A stretch of DNA of 64,000 nt from Planktosalinus sp963977065 (GCA_963977065.1 CAXBNF010000001.1:248001-312000); one strand, 5' to 3'; counted from the stretch's first letter, positions 17,203 to 26,556 are shown. Made by a program: numbers and translations. The notes: generated by a model not told the origin, from the sequence alone.

Positions 17203-18061
17203 CGTTTTCTATCTTTTGGGTTAACTCGATAAAGGCTTCAAAACCCAATTGCTCAGGTCTTTTGTCAAAGATAGTATCTTCTTTTAAATTTTCGCTTAAA
17301 GCGAAAGATTTTAAGCTGTTTCTCAATGTTTTTCGGCGTTGACCGAAAGCAGTTTTCACCACTGTAAAGAACAATTTTTCATTACAGGGGAGTGAAAAAT
17401 CAGTTTTTCTAATGAGTCTGATCACACCACTATCCACCTTGGGCGGCGGGTTAAAAACCGAAGGTGGTACTGTAAATAAATATTCTGCAGTGTAAAACGC
17501 CTGCACCAGTACCGAAAGTATTCCGTAAGTTTTGCTGCCTTCTTTCTCACAAATGCGCTTTGCAACCTCTTTTTGGAACATACCTGTAAATTCAGGGATT
17601 TGTTTCCTCCATTCCAGCGTTTTAAAAACGATTTGAGTGGAAATATTGTAGGGGAAATTTCCGGTAATTGCAAATGGGGTATCTCTATAATAATCTGATA
17701 AATCAATTTTTAAAAAATCGGCTTCAGCTACTTGAAAGCTTTTGGTTTTTAGCAGCTCAGCATGTTGGGTACTAAAGGTATTTTTGAGGTAAGCAACAGA
17801 TTCAGCATCAATATCCATTGCGATGAGGTTGATGTCTTTTTGAATCAGGTATTTTGTGAGTACGCCCATACCGGGGCCAATTTCGATGACATCTTTATAG
17901 CCTTTCAAGCTGAGTGTATCAGCTATTTTTTGGGCGATGTGCTCATCTTTTAAGAAATGTTGCCCTAAATGTTTTTTGGCACTTACTTCGTTTTCGCTAT
18001 TATTTTCTGAAGTGCTTGAGGTATTTTTTGCTCTTTGCTCTTTTTTATAAAACTTTCTCAT
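17186..18061 (-). CDS. rsmA: 16S rRNA (A1518/A1519) N6-dimethyltransferase RsmA/KsgA
   Basis: Dimethylates two adjacent adenines in helix 45 of 16S rRNA late in small-subunit assembly, using S-adenosylmethionine. KKHLGQHFL (29-37) is the family N-terminal signature, the SAM-binding IEIGPGMG lies at 59-66, and the catalytic NFPY motif (135-138) replaces the more common NLPY. Oddly, about 26 residues rich in Ser, Asn and Glu precede the usual start; the nearest internal candidate start would lose part of the signature, so the long form is kept. Its ATG overlaps the stop of the DUF4286 gene by 4 nt. Confidence 0.94.
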   Translation of the reverse strand: MRKFYKKEQRAKNTSSTSENNSENEVSAKKHLGQHFLKDEHIAQKIADTLSLKGYKDVIEIGPGMGVLTKYLIQKDINLIAMDIDAESVAYLKNTFSTQHAELLKTKSFQVAEADFLKIDLSDYYRDTPFAITGNFPYNISTQIVFKTLEWRKQIPEFTGMFQKEVAKRICEKEGSKTYGILSVLVQAFYTAEYLFTVPPSVFNPPPKVDSGVIRLIRKTDFSLPCNEKLFFTVVKTAFGQRRKTLRNSLKSFALSENLKEDTIFDKRPEQLGFEAFIELTQKIENDAVSN

Positions 18062-18375
18062 CTGGCCGAGTGTTCACTGATGATTTTCAGCTCTGTCCTG
18101 AAAGCTACAAATTTGCCCTCAAAGGGGTTGCTTTGCGCACGAAGTCTTTCTGCATCCTCACGGTAATATTTTTCAAGTGTTTCTTTACTGTCTGTGGTGT
18201 ATTGCACGGCATAAGTGAGGCCGCCCATTTCTTCTTCCACTAGCACACGACACATTTTTGCAGCACTGAATTTTCCCGTGGCAAGCATTTCCGGGATGTG
18301 CTCTTCTTCCATCCATTGCAGCCAGCGGTCGTGAATGTCTTCTTCTATGTTTATGGTGACGTTGTAGATATGCAT
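18058..18375 (-). CDS. DUF4286 family protein
   Basis: This 105-aa soluble protein belongs to DUF4286, a small Bacteroidota family with an EthD/dimeric alpha-beta-barrel-like look. The family pattern is present: YNVTINIEEDIHDRWLQWM at residues 4-22, the HIPEMLATGKF helix, and the GGLTYAVQY strand. No catalytic residues are known. It overlaps rsmA by 4 nt (ATGA), the same neighbour it commonly has in related genomes, and follows the TPR gene by 38 nt. Confidence 0.8.
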   Translation of the reverse strand: MHIYNVTINIEEDIHDRWLQWMEEEHIPEMLATGKFSAAKMCRVLVEEEMGGLTYAVQYTTDSKETLEKYYREDAERLRAQSNPFEGKFVAFRTELKIISEHSAR

Positions 18376-18413
18376 GTTAGTAAATAGTAATTAGTGGTTA
18401 GTGGCGAGTTTTT

Positions 18414-20195
18414 TTAATTAATTGCGTCACCCCTAATGCTTCTGTATTGTTTTCGGGCTTCTACAAAAAAGATGGAATCTTGGTGATTAAAAATAATTTG
18501 CTCATAGAATTCTTTGGCTTTTTCAGGTTGTTCCAGGGTTTTGTTGTACAATTCTGCCAGATAAAAATTGGCGTTATCAGCAAGAATATCTTCATTGTGA
18601 AATTCAATGACCATCAGGTAGTTGGCAATCGCTTTTTCAAATTGGTTTGTCTTTTCAAACACTTGCGCTTGTTTGAGAAGCGCTTCATCTTCAATGGATT
18701 CTGCTTTGTGATTTTTTAAAATATCATCAAGAACCGTTATTGCCTCTTGATTTTTTCCTTGTAAATCCAATAAGTCTGCGCGGGCATATTTTTTTAATGC
18801 AGTTTGAAGCGTGTCTTCCAATGAATTGTCACTAATAAGTAAACTGAGCTCCATCGCGTCATTTGCAATGAGTTGAGAAGTTGATTTTTTAAGGATATCA
18901 AGCTGTGTTTGCGCCCACTCAAAATCTCCTTTAAAATAACTGGTGCGTGCTACTTTAAAGCGAGCTTCCTGTGCTATGGGGTCATTTTTTACTTTATTCT
19001 GAATTTGTGAATAGTAAATAAGTGCTTCATTAAACTTTTCATCAAACACCAGTATGTCTGCCAGTTCCATAAGAACCCTTGCTTCCTGATATCTGCTCAA
19101 ATTCTCGCGACTTAATTTTTTAAGATTTTCAACTGCAATTTGCTTTTTATTGTTCTGAAAGGCTAAAAAACGATAATAATCGAGCTGTATTTCAAAAGTC
19201 TTGGTGTCTTCTCCAAAAAGAGCAATCAAATTTTGATATTTTTTTTCTACCTCAGCGAAGTTTTCTTTTTTTGCTGTTTTTGATTCAATTTTCATAGAGT
19301 ATTGAAAGGCTTGTAAGCGGTCTCTTTCTGAAGTACTGTTTTCTATTATATAAGATAAAATTTCGTTTGCTATTTCATACGCTTCCTCGTCGAGTGCAAT
19401 CAAAGCCAATTCCATCATTTCGTTTAGGCTTTCAAAGGTGCGGTTGAAAATGGCTTTTTCTTGCACAAAGGCTCTGTCATATTGTTTTTGCTGAACAAAC
19501 AACCAACTGAGTAATTGGTTGTAAAACAAATCAGGGTTGTTTTGAGAGCGTCTCAAAAGTGCTTTTCTCAGAAGGTCATTGGCTTCGTTAAGAGGGTCGT
19601 CTGTGATATAGCGGCTAAAATTGCGCTGCGCTGAAATCAAGAAAGAAGGATTTCTCTCTATGATGCTCAAATAACTGTCAAACATTTTCTCCAACTCACC
19701 CTGCTCGCCATAAATCCGTGCCAACTGACTGTCAAAATTGAGGTTTTCATCCAGGGATGCTCCTTTTTCATAAGCACTTACTGCTAGGTCCAGCAAACTG
19801 TATTTTTCAAAAGAATTGGCAACTGTATAAGTTATTCTCGGGTTTTCATCAATGCTTTGAATGGCTTGTTGAAAATAGGAGTCGGCCTCTTTACTTTGAT
19901 TTTGAATGAGGTAATTTCTACCCATTTCAATTAAAAATAAAGGATGATTTCTGGTTAATGTGAGTCGTTCCTGAAGCAATTTTTGACTTTCTTCAAAATT
20001 TTCAAGCTGTTGTAGCGTAGCGATGTATGAAAGAAAATAGTCATTGCGGTTTTGATTGTTTTCAAAAAGGGCTTTGTAAATGGGCAAGGCTTTTTCAAAA
20101 TCACCCCTGTCAAAATAATTTTTAGCCAGATTTTCATTTTGAGAGAATGAAACCAAGTTAAAGCAAAAGATAAGGAGGCATAAGATGTTGCGCAT
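18414..20195 (-). CDS. Exported tetratricopeptide repeat protein
   Basis: The protein is about 593 aa from the chosen ATG at 20193-20195, which gives a clean signal peptide (MRNILCLLIFCFNLVSFSQ); a longer frame with 12 extra residues exists but would bury the signal. Degenerate TPRs cover nearly the whole length, for example AKNYFDRGDFEKALPIYKAL near the start and KTNQFEKAIANYLMVIEF near the end. It is likely a periplasmic or surface scaffold for protein-protein contacts; no catalytic domain is visible. It sits between serS and DUF4286 on the same strand. Confidence 0.82.
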   Translation of the reverse strand: MRNILCLLIFCFNLVSFSQNENLAKNYFDRGDFEKALPIYKALFENNQNRNDYFLSYIATLQQLENFEESQKLLQERLTLTRNHPLFLIEMGRNYLIQNQSKEADSYFQQAIQSIDENPRITYTVANSFEKYSLLDLAVSAYEKGASLDENLNFDSQLARIYGEQGELEKMFDSYLSIIERNPSFLISAQRNFSRYITDDPLNEANDLLRKALLRRSQNNPDLFYNQLLSWLFVQQKQYDRAFVQEKAIFNRTFESLNEMMELALIALDEEAYEIANEILSYIIENSTSERDRLQAFQYSMKIESKTAKKENFAEVEKKYQNLIALFGEDTKTFEIQLDYYRFLAFQNNKKQIAVENLKKLSRENLSRYQEARVLMELADILVFDEKFNEALIYYSQIQNKVKNDPIAQEARFKVARTSYFKGDFEWAQTQLDILKKSTSQLIANDAMELSLLISDNSLEDTLQTALKKYARADLLDLQGKNQEAITVLDDILKNHKAESIEDEALLKQAQVFEKTNQFEKAIANYLMVIEFHNEDILADNANFYLAELYNKTLEQPEKAKEFYEQIIFNHQDSIFFVEARKQYRSIRGDAIN

Positions 20196-20252
20196 TTTGA
20201 TACTTTTTGGTAAATATAGCAAAATGAACAATGGGAATGTATTTATAATATG

Positions 20253-21524
20253 TTAATCAATGACCGTAAATCCGGTATAAGGCACCAACACCTCCGGGAT
20301 TTTAATACCATCCGGAGTTTGGTAGTTTTCCAGAATACCCGCTAAAACACGCGGAAGCGCCAACGCACTGCCGTTCAAAGTGTGAGCCAATTGGTTTTTG
20401 TTGTTTTCGTCCTTAAAGCGCAGTTTCAATCGGTTGGCCTGGAAGGTTTCAAAATTGGACACCGAAGAAATCTCCAACCAGCGGTCCTGGGCGGTTGAAA
20501 ATACCTCAAAGTCATAAGTGAGGACAGAGGTAAAACCCAAATCGCCACCACAAAGTCTTAATATGCGGTAAGGTAATTGGAGTTCGTTCAAAATATCTTT
20601 GACATGTTCCACCATCCCTTCCAGAGCATTGTGAGAATTTGAGGGATGCTCTATTCTTACAATTTCCACTTTATCAAACTGGTGCAAACGGTTCAGTCCG
20701 CGCACGTGAGCGCCATAACTTCCAGCTTCCCTTCTGAAACATGGTGTGTACCCTGTGCACAAAACGGGAAGGTCTTTTGCCTGAAGGATTTCATCACGGA
20801 ACATATTGGTTACCGGCACTTCAGCAGTAGGAATAAGATATAAATTGTCAATGCCCACGTGGTACATTTGACCTTCCTTGTCGGGAAGTTGGCCTGTTCC
20901 AAAGCCTGAAGCTTCATTTACCAAATGCGGCACTTGATATTCGGTATAACCGGCTGCAGTGTTTTTATCTAGAAAATAAGTGATTAATGCTCGTTGTAGT
21001 TTAGCCCCTTTTCCTTTATAAACAGGAAAACCGGCGCCGGTGATTTTATTGCCCAATTCAAAATCGATGATATCATATTTTTTGGCGAGTTCCCAGTGGG
21101 GGAGAGCACCTTCAGCTAATTTAGGGATTTCGCCTGCGCGAAAAACTTCTTCATTATCGTCTTCACTGTTTCCTGCAGGAACAAGTGCATTGGGAATATT
21201 TGGAATGTTGTACAACAACTGTTGCAATTTTTCAACAGCGGCGTTTAACTCTTCTTGAAGGGTTTTGGTTTCTTCTTTGTATTGGGTGGTTTTTTCTTTA
21301 AGCGCATTGGCTTCCTGAGCCTTCCCTGACTGAAACAACTGCCCGATTTCTTTGGAAAGTTTGTTGGATTCTGCAAGGATGTTATCCAGTTTGGCCTGGG
21401 TACTTCTTCTGAGTTCGTCAGTTTGAAGGACTTCCTCAAAAAGTGGCGCCGCATCGATGTTTCTTTTTTTCAATGCAGTTATGTAGGCCTCTTGATTGTC
21501 GCGTATGTCTGTTACTTGTAGCAT
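20253..21524 (-). CDS. serS: Seryl-tRNA synthetase
   Basis: Charges tRNA-Ser (and tRNA-Sec where present) with serine. From the ATG at 21522-21524 (MLQVTDIRDN) the protein is 423 aa; a longer frame adds seven residues not typical of the family. An N-terminal coiled-coil arm (about 25-105) binds the long variable arm of tRNA. The class II catalytic core shows motif 2 (CFRREAGSYG) and motif 3 (ALPRVLAGILENYQ). A promoter-like TAACTTTG on the minus strand lies at 21543-21550. Confidence 0.95.
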   Translation of the reverse strand: MLQVTDIRDNQEAYITALKKRNIDAAPLFEEVLQTDELRRSTQAKLDNILAESNKLSKEIGQLFQSGKAQEANALKEKTTQYKEETKTLQEELNAAVEKLQQLLYNIPNIPNALVPAGNSEDDNEEVFRAGEIPKLAEGALPHWELAKKYDIIDFELGNKITGAGFPVYKGKGAKLQRALITYFLDKNTAAGYTEYQVPHLVNEASGFGTGQLPDKEGQMYHVGIDNLYLIPTAEVPVTNMFRDEILQAKDLPVLCTGYTPCFRREAGSYGAHVRGLNRLHQFDKVEIVRIEHPSNSHNALEGMVEHVKDILNELQLPYRILRLCGGDLGFTSVLTYDFEVFSTAQDRWLEISSVSNFETFQANRLKLRFKDENNKNQLAHTLNGSALALPRVLAGILENYQTPDGIKIPEVLVPYTGFTVID

Positions 21525-21542
21525 AGTGGTTATTTGAAAGGG

Positions 21543-21550
21543 CAAAGTTA
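21543..21550 (-). promoter_or_regulatory. Putative -7 element for serS
   Basis: CAAAGTTA on the plus strand is TAACTTTG on the minus strand, a match to the Bacteroidota TAnnTTTG element, 18 nt before the chosen serS start. This supports the shorter start. No clear upstream TTTG was found at the expected distance. Confidence 0.4.
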
Positions 21551-21592
21551 ATTAATTACATTAGAACTAAAGTGAAGTTTCGAAATCAAAAA

Positions 21593-22915
21593 TCACTTCA
21601 ACCCCTCCGGAGCAGGCAATATCCAGTCGTGGTGTTTAAAATGATTCCATTTTTCTGAAGCGAGATCCACTTCGGGGTCTATAAGAGGAGCCATAGGCCT
21701 TCTGTTGACACTCACCCTTGCATCAAAATAAACGGCAACATCTTTGCCTTCTTTTGCATAGCGCTTTTTCAGGCGTTGGGCATATTGCCACATATAATCG
21801 GGCTTGGTTGCCAGTCCGCGGCGTTGTTTGGGAGAGAGTTCTTCGTAAATGTTCACACGAAATTCTTCCTGAGTGTCTTTATCCTTAACGGTTATATTGA
21901 CTGAACCAGACTTTGTTCGCAACATCATTCGCCAACTGAGGCGGTGCCCTTCTTCTGTCCACAAAACATTGTCCTCAATGGCCCAATGGCGAAGCGGCAA
22001 TGCAATCTGAATGACAAAGTAGATTGAAAACAGTGTAATGAGCGTCTTCTTGTATGCAGGAACTATGATCTCTCCTTTATCATAATATTCTTTTTTAGGT
22101 AAAAAGCGTTTTTGAACCGTTTTTGGTGTAAAGAAAAACAAGGCAAATGCAATCGACATATAAGGAAAAATACCAATCTGAAACACGATGGAGTTAAATA
22201 AATGGAAGAAAATAGAAATGACAAATCCCAACATTCGCGTGCGTTTCCAAAGCAAGAGCGGTACAATGAGCAAGTCAAATAAAATACCTGTGTAAGCGAT
22301 GGACCAATGCACCCAGGTTTGTTGTAAAAAACCGCCTATGATGGGATAGTTTGCCTTGCCACTCATTAATACCTGAGCCATAGAAGCATCCAGCCAGTCA
22401 GGATAGATTTTTGCTACTGAAGCATAAGTATAAACAATCCACACCTGAAGGATAATGACCAGTGCACACCAGCGGGGCATGGAGGGGTTTTTGATTTTAG
22501 GATTGAGTTTCGCGTCCAGCGAAAACCACCTGTTTGCGGGTAATATGCTCATGAAACCTAATAACAAAAGCATTAAGTAATAGTGATTGTTGTAAGCAGA
22601 CTTCTGCATAAAATAAACTCCCGCCCACATAATGGTGTAAGCGATTGCCGCGAGACGGTATTTGTAGCCAATCATCAGCATAATGCCAAAAACTCCCATC
22701 ACTGCAAAATAAAAATACATTCCATTTCCCGGAAGGGGTTGCAGCCATTCTAAACCGATAAAGGAAAACGTAAATTCAGGCTCAACTAAAACCCGCCTAA
22801 CCCAGCCGGTAGCAATGGCGCCAAAGGCTTCAAGAGTAATTAAGAAGCCAAACACCACCCTGAACACAATCAGGCCGCTGTTATCGATGTGTTTAAAAAG
22901 AAATTTATTGAGCAT
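21593..22915 (-). CDS. HTTM domain membrane protein (gamma-carboxylase-like)
   Basis: The HTTM (horizontally transferred transmembrane) domain is related to the membrane part of vitamin K-dependent gamma-glutamyl carboxylase. Using the ATG at 22913-22915 the protein is 440 aa. Several membrane helices fill residues 10-310 (VFRVVFGFLITLEAFGAI, YLMLLLLGFMSILPANRWFSLDA, YTYASVAKIYPDWLDA). A soluble C-terminal part of about 120 residues follows. Bacterial HTTM proteins have no settled function. The start overlaps the end of ribF by 11 nt, so the two are probably translated together. Confidence 0.78.
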   Translation of the reverse strand: MLNKFLFKHIDNSGLIVFRVVFGFLITLEAFGAIATGWVRRVLVEPEFTFSFIGLEWLQPLPGNGMYFYFAVMGVFGIMLMIGYKYRLAAIAYTIMWAGVYFMQKSAYNNHYYLMLLLLGFMSILPANRWFSLDAKLNPKIKNPSMPRWCALVIILQVWIVYTYASVAKIYPDWLDASMAQVLMSGKANYPIIGGFLQQTWVHWSIAYTGILFDLLIVPLLLWKRTRMLGFVISIFFHLFNSIVFQIGIFPYMSIAFALFFFTPKTVQKRFLPKKEYYDKGEIIVPAYKKTLITLFSIYFVIQIALPLRHWAIEDNVLWTEEGHRLSWRMMLRTKSGSVNITVKDKDTQEEFRVNIYEELSPKQRRGLATKPDYMWQYAQRLKKRYAKEGKDVAVYFDARVSVNRRPMAPLIDPEVDLASEKWNHFKHHDWILPAPEGLK

Positions 22916-23840
22916 AGGACGCAATGAATTTTCGGGCGAAAGCCTCATCGTTTTTTATCGCATATTGCAATGACTTTAAAGAGTCAAATGTTTCTTCCTC
23001 CCTAATTTTTGAGAGTAGTTCAATTTCAATTTTTTTGCCATACAGGTCTTTTTCAATGTCGAGGAAATAGGTTTCAATTGTCCTTTTTGTTCCACCCACT
23101 GTGGGGTTGGTGCCAATGCTCATAATTCCGAAAACTTCATCATTTCCTAAAACAGATTTCACCACATACACCCCATTTTTTGGGATGAGTTTGTAAGCTT
23201 CTTCTATGTGCAAGTTTGCTGTGGGGAAATTGATGGTTTTTCCAATTCCTTTTCCCTTAACGATGGTTCCGTTGAGCATAAAGGGATAGCCCAGAAAGCT
23301 GTTAGCTTTTTCCAGATCGCCGTTTTCGAGGGCTTTTCTTATTTTGGTGGAGCTCACCGCTACATCGTCAAGTTCCTGTGCTGAGATTTCCTGAACTTCA
23401 AAGTTGTAGATTTCACCAAATTTCCTTAGGTTATCAATATTAGCAGTCCTGTTTTTCCCAAAACGATGGTCATAACCAATGATGATTTTTTTGACATTCA
23501 GACTGTCCACCAAGACATTCTTCACATAGGCTTCCGCCGATAGGCTTGCAAATTCTTTGGTGAATGGGTGAATAATGAGGTGGTTAAGGTCAGTTTTTGA
23601 AAAAATAGCGATGCGCTCTTCTATGGTATTGATGAGTTTGATGTCACTTTCTTTTTGCAATACCATCCGCGGATGCGGAAAAAACGTCAGTATGATGGAC
23701 TCTAAATGGTCTTTAGTTGCTTCAGCAGTTAGTTTTTTGAGGATTTCCCTGTGACCGATGTGTACTCCGTCAAAAGTGCCAATCGTGATGATAGATTGGG
23801 TTTCGTTTTTATATTCAGCTATGGAGTGGTGTACTTTCAC
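22905..23840 (-). CDS. ribF: Bifunctional riboflavin kinase / FAD synthetase
   Basis: Phosphorylates riboflavin to FMN and adenylates FMN to FAD. The N-terminal nucleotidyltransferase domain has GTFDGVHIGH (21-30) and the SSTKIR motif (about 163-168). The C-terminal riboflavin kinase domain has GKGIGKTINFPTANL (about 196-210). At 311 aa the length is normal for the family. The conserved start is a GTG (23838-23840), 4 nt after the pth stop, with no nearby ATG. Order pth-ribF-HTTM on the minus strand. Confidence 0.94.
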   Translation of the reverse strand: MKVHHSIAEYKNETQSIITIGTFDGVHIGHREILKKLTAEATKDHLESIILTFFPHPRMVLQKESDIKLINTIEERIAIFSKTDLNHLIIHPFTKEFASLSAEAYVKNVLVDSLNVKKIIIGYDHRFGKNRTANIDNLRKFGEIYNFEVQEISAQELDDVAVSSTKIRKALENGDLEKANSFLGYPFMLNGTIVKGKGIGKTINFPTANLHIEEAYKLIPKNGVYVVKSVLGNDEVFGIMSIGTNPTVGGTKRTIETYFLDIEKDLYGKKIEIELLSKIREEETFDSLKSLQYAIKNDEAFARKFIASYAQ

Positions 23841-23844
23841 AAGG

Positions 23845-24477
23845 TTATTTTCCGTTAAAGGTATTCATAGTGGTTGTTATTCCCGCTAAAGCGAATGATT
23901 TTATCACTTCAACAGATTTATCCAAACGCTCAGGGAGTTGATTTTCTTCTTCAGGCTCCCATTCACCCAATACAAAATCGACCTGATTTCTTCTTCCAAA
24001 TTCATTATCTATACCAAACCTAAAACGGTTGTAAGCGGTTGTTCCCAGTTGCAATTGAGTATCTTTCAAACCATTGTGGCCGCCGTCACTACCTTTTGAT
24101 TTTACCCTTATGGTTCCAAAAGGCAGATTGAGGTCGTCTGTAATGACCAGCAAGTTTTCCAAGGGGATTTTTTCTTTTTGAAGCCAGTAAAGAATGGCTT
24201 TTCCGCTGAGGTTCATGTAGGTGCTGGGTTTGAGTAGCAGTAAGCTTCGTCCTTTAATTTTATAGGTGGTAATGTCACCTAGTTTTGCAGGTTCAAAGGC
24301 AAGGTCTTCATTGTATGCTAAGCGGTCAAGTATTTTAAAGCCAATGTTATGGCGGGTGTTTTCATATTTTGGACCTATGTTACCCAGGCCAACAATTAGA
24401 AATTTCTTCATGGGATCATTTTCTTCAAGGCTGCTGCTTTTCTTTTTTGATAAGAGTCGTCCAAAAAATGGTAGCAT
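23845..24477 (-). CDS. pth: Peptidyl-tRNA hydrolase
   Basis: Recycles tRNA from prematurely released peptidyl-tRNA. Visible signatures are LIVGLGNIGPKYENTRHNIGF (catalytic His in TRHN, residue 43 of the long form), KPSTYMNLSG (83-92), the ITDDL loop with the catalytic Asp, and GGHNGLK. The ATG at 24477 gives 210 aa with a 22-residue basic leader (MLPFFGRLLSKKK); an internal ATG at residue 23 (MKKFLIVGLG) would give the standard length. Which is used cannot be decided; related Flavobacteriaceae often carry such a leader. Confidence 0.92.
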   Translation of the reverse strand: MLPFFGRLLSKKKSSSLEENDPMKKFLIVGLGNIGPKYENTRHNIGFKILDRLAYNEDLAFEPAKLGDITTYKIKGRSLLLLKPSTYMNLSGKAILYWLQKEKIPLENLLVITDDLNLPFGTIRVKSKGSDGGHNGLKDTQLQLGTTAYNRFRFGIDNEFGRRNQVDFVLGEWEPEEENQLPERLDKSVEVIKSFALAGITTTMNTFNGK

Positions 24478-24497
24478 CTGTTTTTTTTGTAAAAATA

Positions 24498-24530
24498 TAA
24501 AAAAACCCCCAACAATGTGGGGGTTCTGTT
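24498..24530 (-). terminator. Rho-independent terminator of rplY
   Basis: AACCCCCA (24504-24511) pairs with TGGGGGTT (24518-24525) around a 6-nt loop. On the minus strand a run of T follows the stem, so it terminates transcription coming from rplY before pth. Confidence 0.8.
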
Positions 24531-24553
24531 TGAATTCAAAATGAATTTAAAAT

Positions 24554-25213
24554 TTATTCAGATGCCGGAGTTTCTTCTGAGTTTCCACCTTCAGCTGCTG
24601 CAGTTTCACCTTCAGCACCTTCAGCTCCTTCTTCACCTTCTTCTTCCTCCTCAACATCATCAACAGCCACACGTGAAGTCCTCACTTGAGCAACCACTGT
24701 GTTGTCTGGATGCATGATTTTGTATCCTTCACTTTTAAGTTCGGTGACATATAACTTGCTGCCGATTCTAAGTTCAGTGATATCAGCCTCAATAAAATCT
24801 GGAAGGTCTGCAGGGATTGCTTTCACTTTCAGTTTTCGTCTTGGAACGCGTAAAACTCCACCATTTCTAACACCACGAGAGTTACCTACAACTCTTACAG
24901 GAATTTCAAGGGTGATTTCCTTGTCGTCAAAAATCTGGTAGAAGTCCACATGAATGATGTTGTCTGTTACCGGATGAAATTGAATATCCTGCAGAATGGC
25001 ATTGATTTTTGAGCCATCTTCTAAAGCAATTACTACTGTGTGTACATCTGGAGTGTAAACCAAGTCTTTAAATGCTAATGTGTCAGCTGAAAAGTGAATT
25101 GGCTTATCTCCTCCGTAAACTACGCAGGGTACCTTTCCAGCATTACGTAAGGCTTTGGTTGCTACCTTGCCCACGCTTTCTCTTTGAGAACCTTTGATTG
25201 TAATTGATTTCAT
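24554..25213 (-). CDS. rplY: 50S ribosomal protein L25 / general stress protein Ctc
   Basis: Binds 5S rRNA in the large subunit. The 219-aa protein is the long TL5/Ctc form: an N-terminal L25 domain (about 1-95, with GKVPCVVYGG), a C-terminal beta domain (about 98-185) with EIPVRVVGNSRGVRNGGVL, and a strongly acidic Glu/Gly/Ala tail (last 35 residues) typical of Bacteroidota. It follows prs by 120 nt, a pairing seen across many bacteria, and is closed by its own hairpin terminator. Confidence 0.93.
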   Translation of the reverse strand: MKSITIKGSQRESVGKVATKALRNAGKVPCVVYGGDKPIHFSADTLAFKDLVYTPDVHTVVIALEDGSKINAILQDIQFHPVTDNIIHVDFYQIFDDKEITLEIPVRVVGNSRGVRNGGVLRVPRRKLKVKAIPADLPDFIEADITELRIGSKLYVTELKSEGYKIMHPDNTVVAQVRTSRVAVDDVEEEEEGEEGAEGAEGETAAAEGGNSEETPASE

Positions 25214-25333
25214 TTTTTTTGTTTGTTATAAAGGTTAGATGATGCGCCCTTGTTGACATCTTTCCTTTATGTTTAAATTGTTTTGGGCGCCTTTTATTTT
25301 TATACTTTTTTTGGTAGTTGAGCGGTGTCGAAA

Positions 25334-26275
25334 CTACATTAAAAATTTTGAACTGATGGAGCTGTTTGTATTTACTCGAATCATTACATCTGCTACCAGT
25401 TTTGAGCACGTAAGCACTCTAATTTTATTACTTTCTTGCTTTAGCGGAATCGAATCTGTTACAATCAATTCTACAAGCTTTGATTTTTCTATTTTTTCAT
25501 AAGCATTTCCGGAAAGTATGGCATGAGTACAAATGGCTCTAACGCTTAATGCACCTCGCTCCATCATCACGTCTGCTGCTTTTGTGAGTGTGCCGGCGGT
25601 ATCGACCATATCATCCACCAACACGACATTTTTTCCGGTAACGTCACCAATGAGTTCCATGTGTGAAATCACATTTGCTTTTTCGCGTTGTTTATAACAA
25701 ATTACAACGTCGCTTTCCAGGAATTTGGAATAAGCATAAGCTCTTTTTGAACCGCCCATATCAGGTGATGCAATAGTTAAATTTTCAAGGTTTAAACTTC
25801 TCAGATAAGGCAAGAAGATGGTAGAGGCAAAAAGGTGATCTACCGGTTTTTCAAAGAATCCCTGTATCTGGTCTGCGTGTAAATCCATCGTAATGATGCG
25901 CGTTGCACCTGCTGTTTCCAGCATTTTAGCGACTAGTTTTGCAGCGATTGGAACCCTTGGTTTGTCCTTTCTGTCTTGTCTTGCCCAGCCAAAGTATGGT
26001 AAAACTGCAGTCACATGTCTTGCAGAAGCGCGTTTTGCAGCATCAATCATCAATAGCATTTCCATCAGGTTGTCGCTGTTTGGAAAGGTGGAACCAATAA
26101 TAAAAACCCGGCTTCCTCTAACTGATTCTTCAAAAGAAGGTTGAAACTCACCATCACTGTAATGAGATGTAATTACATTTCCAAGTGGCATACCAAATGC
26201 TTCAGCAATTTTTTCAGCGAGCACGATGCTTTGTGAGCAAGCAAAAATCTTTGGTTCGGGAGTTGGAATAGCCAT
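25334..26275 (-). CDS. prs: Ribose-phosphate pyrophosphokinase
   Basis: Makes PRPP from ribose 5-phosphate and ATP, feeding purine, pyrimidine, NAD, His and Trp synthesis. The 313-aa protein shows the ATP-binding YFGWARQDRK (about 94-103), the metal-binding DLHADQIQGFF (131-141) and the PRPP loop LVDDMVDTAGTL (219-230). The C-terminus is normal. A minus-strand TAAATTTG element lies at 26328-26335. Confidence 0.95.
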   Translation of the reverse strand: MAIPTPEPKIFACSQSIVLAEKIAEAFGMPLGNVITSHYSDGEFQPSFEESVRGSRVFIIGSTFPNSDNLMEMLLMIDAAKRASARHVTAVLPYFGWARQDRKDKPRVPIAAKLVAKMLETAGATRIITMDLHADQIQGFFEKPVDHLFASTIFLPYLRSLNLENLTIASPDMGGSKRAYAYSKFLESDVVICYKQREKANVISHMELIGDVTGKNVVLVDDMVDTAGTLTKAADVMMERGALSVRAICTHAILSGNAYEKIEKSKLVELIVTDSIPLKQESNKIRVLTCSKLVADVMIRVNTNSSISSKFLM

Positions 26276-26327
26276 GGTTAACTGGTTGTAAAATAGGGTT
26301 TTGCTGTCTGCTTGTTTTTACGAGGTG

Positions 26328-26335
26328 CAAATTTA
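26328..26335 (-). promoter_or_regulatory. Putative -7 element for prs
   Basis: CAAATTTA (plus) reads TAAATTTG on the minus strand, matching TAnnTTTG. CAA triplets (TTG on the minus strand) lie about 11-15 nt further upstream, slightly close for an ideal -33 box. It is 52 nt before the prs ATG. Confidence 0.4.
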
Positions 26336-26400
26336 GAAAATAATTTCAATCAAGGAAGTATAATTAGTTCTTATTTAGGGTGAATATGTAAATATTTTTA

Positions 26401-26408
26401 TAATTTTG
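26401..26408 (+). promoter_or_regulatory. Putative -7 element for tRNA-Leu
   Basis: TAATTTTG matches TAnnTTTG and lies about 63 nt before the mature tRNA 5' end, leaving room for a short processed leader. No clear TTTG is seen upstream. Confidence 0.3.
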
Positions 26409-26471
26409 TCGTCCTTGTTAGTTCAAGATTCAATGTTTGATTGTTCAAAGAACTACTTTTAGGATTAGAAT

Positions 26472-26553
26472 GCTCAAGTGGCGGAATTGGTAGACGCGCT
26501 GGATTCAAAATCCTGTGTCCTCGGACGTGTGGGTTCGATTCCCACCTTGAGTA
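26472..26553 (+). tRNA. tRNA-Leu (anticodon CAA)
   Basis: This is a class II tRNA with a long variable arm. The acceptor stem GCTCAAG pairs with CTTGAGT (one G-T pair). The D-arm contains TGGTAGACGC, the anticodon loop TTCAAAA gives CAA, and the T-arm contains GGTTCGATTCC. The 3' CCA is not encoded (ACA follows the acceptor stem), so it must be added enzymatically. An intrinsic terminator follows directly. Confidence 0.95.
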
Positions 26554-26556
26554 CAG

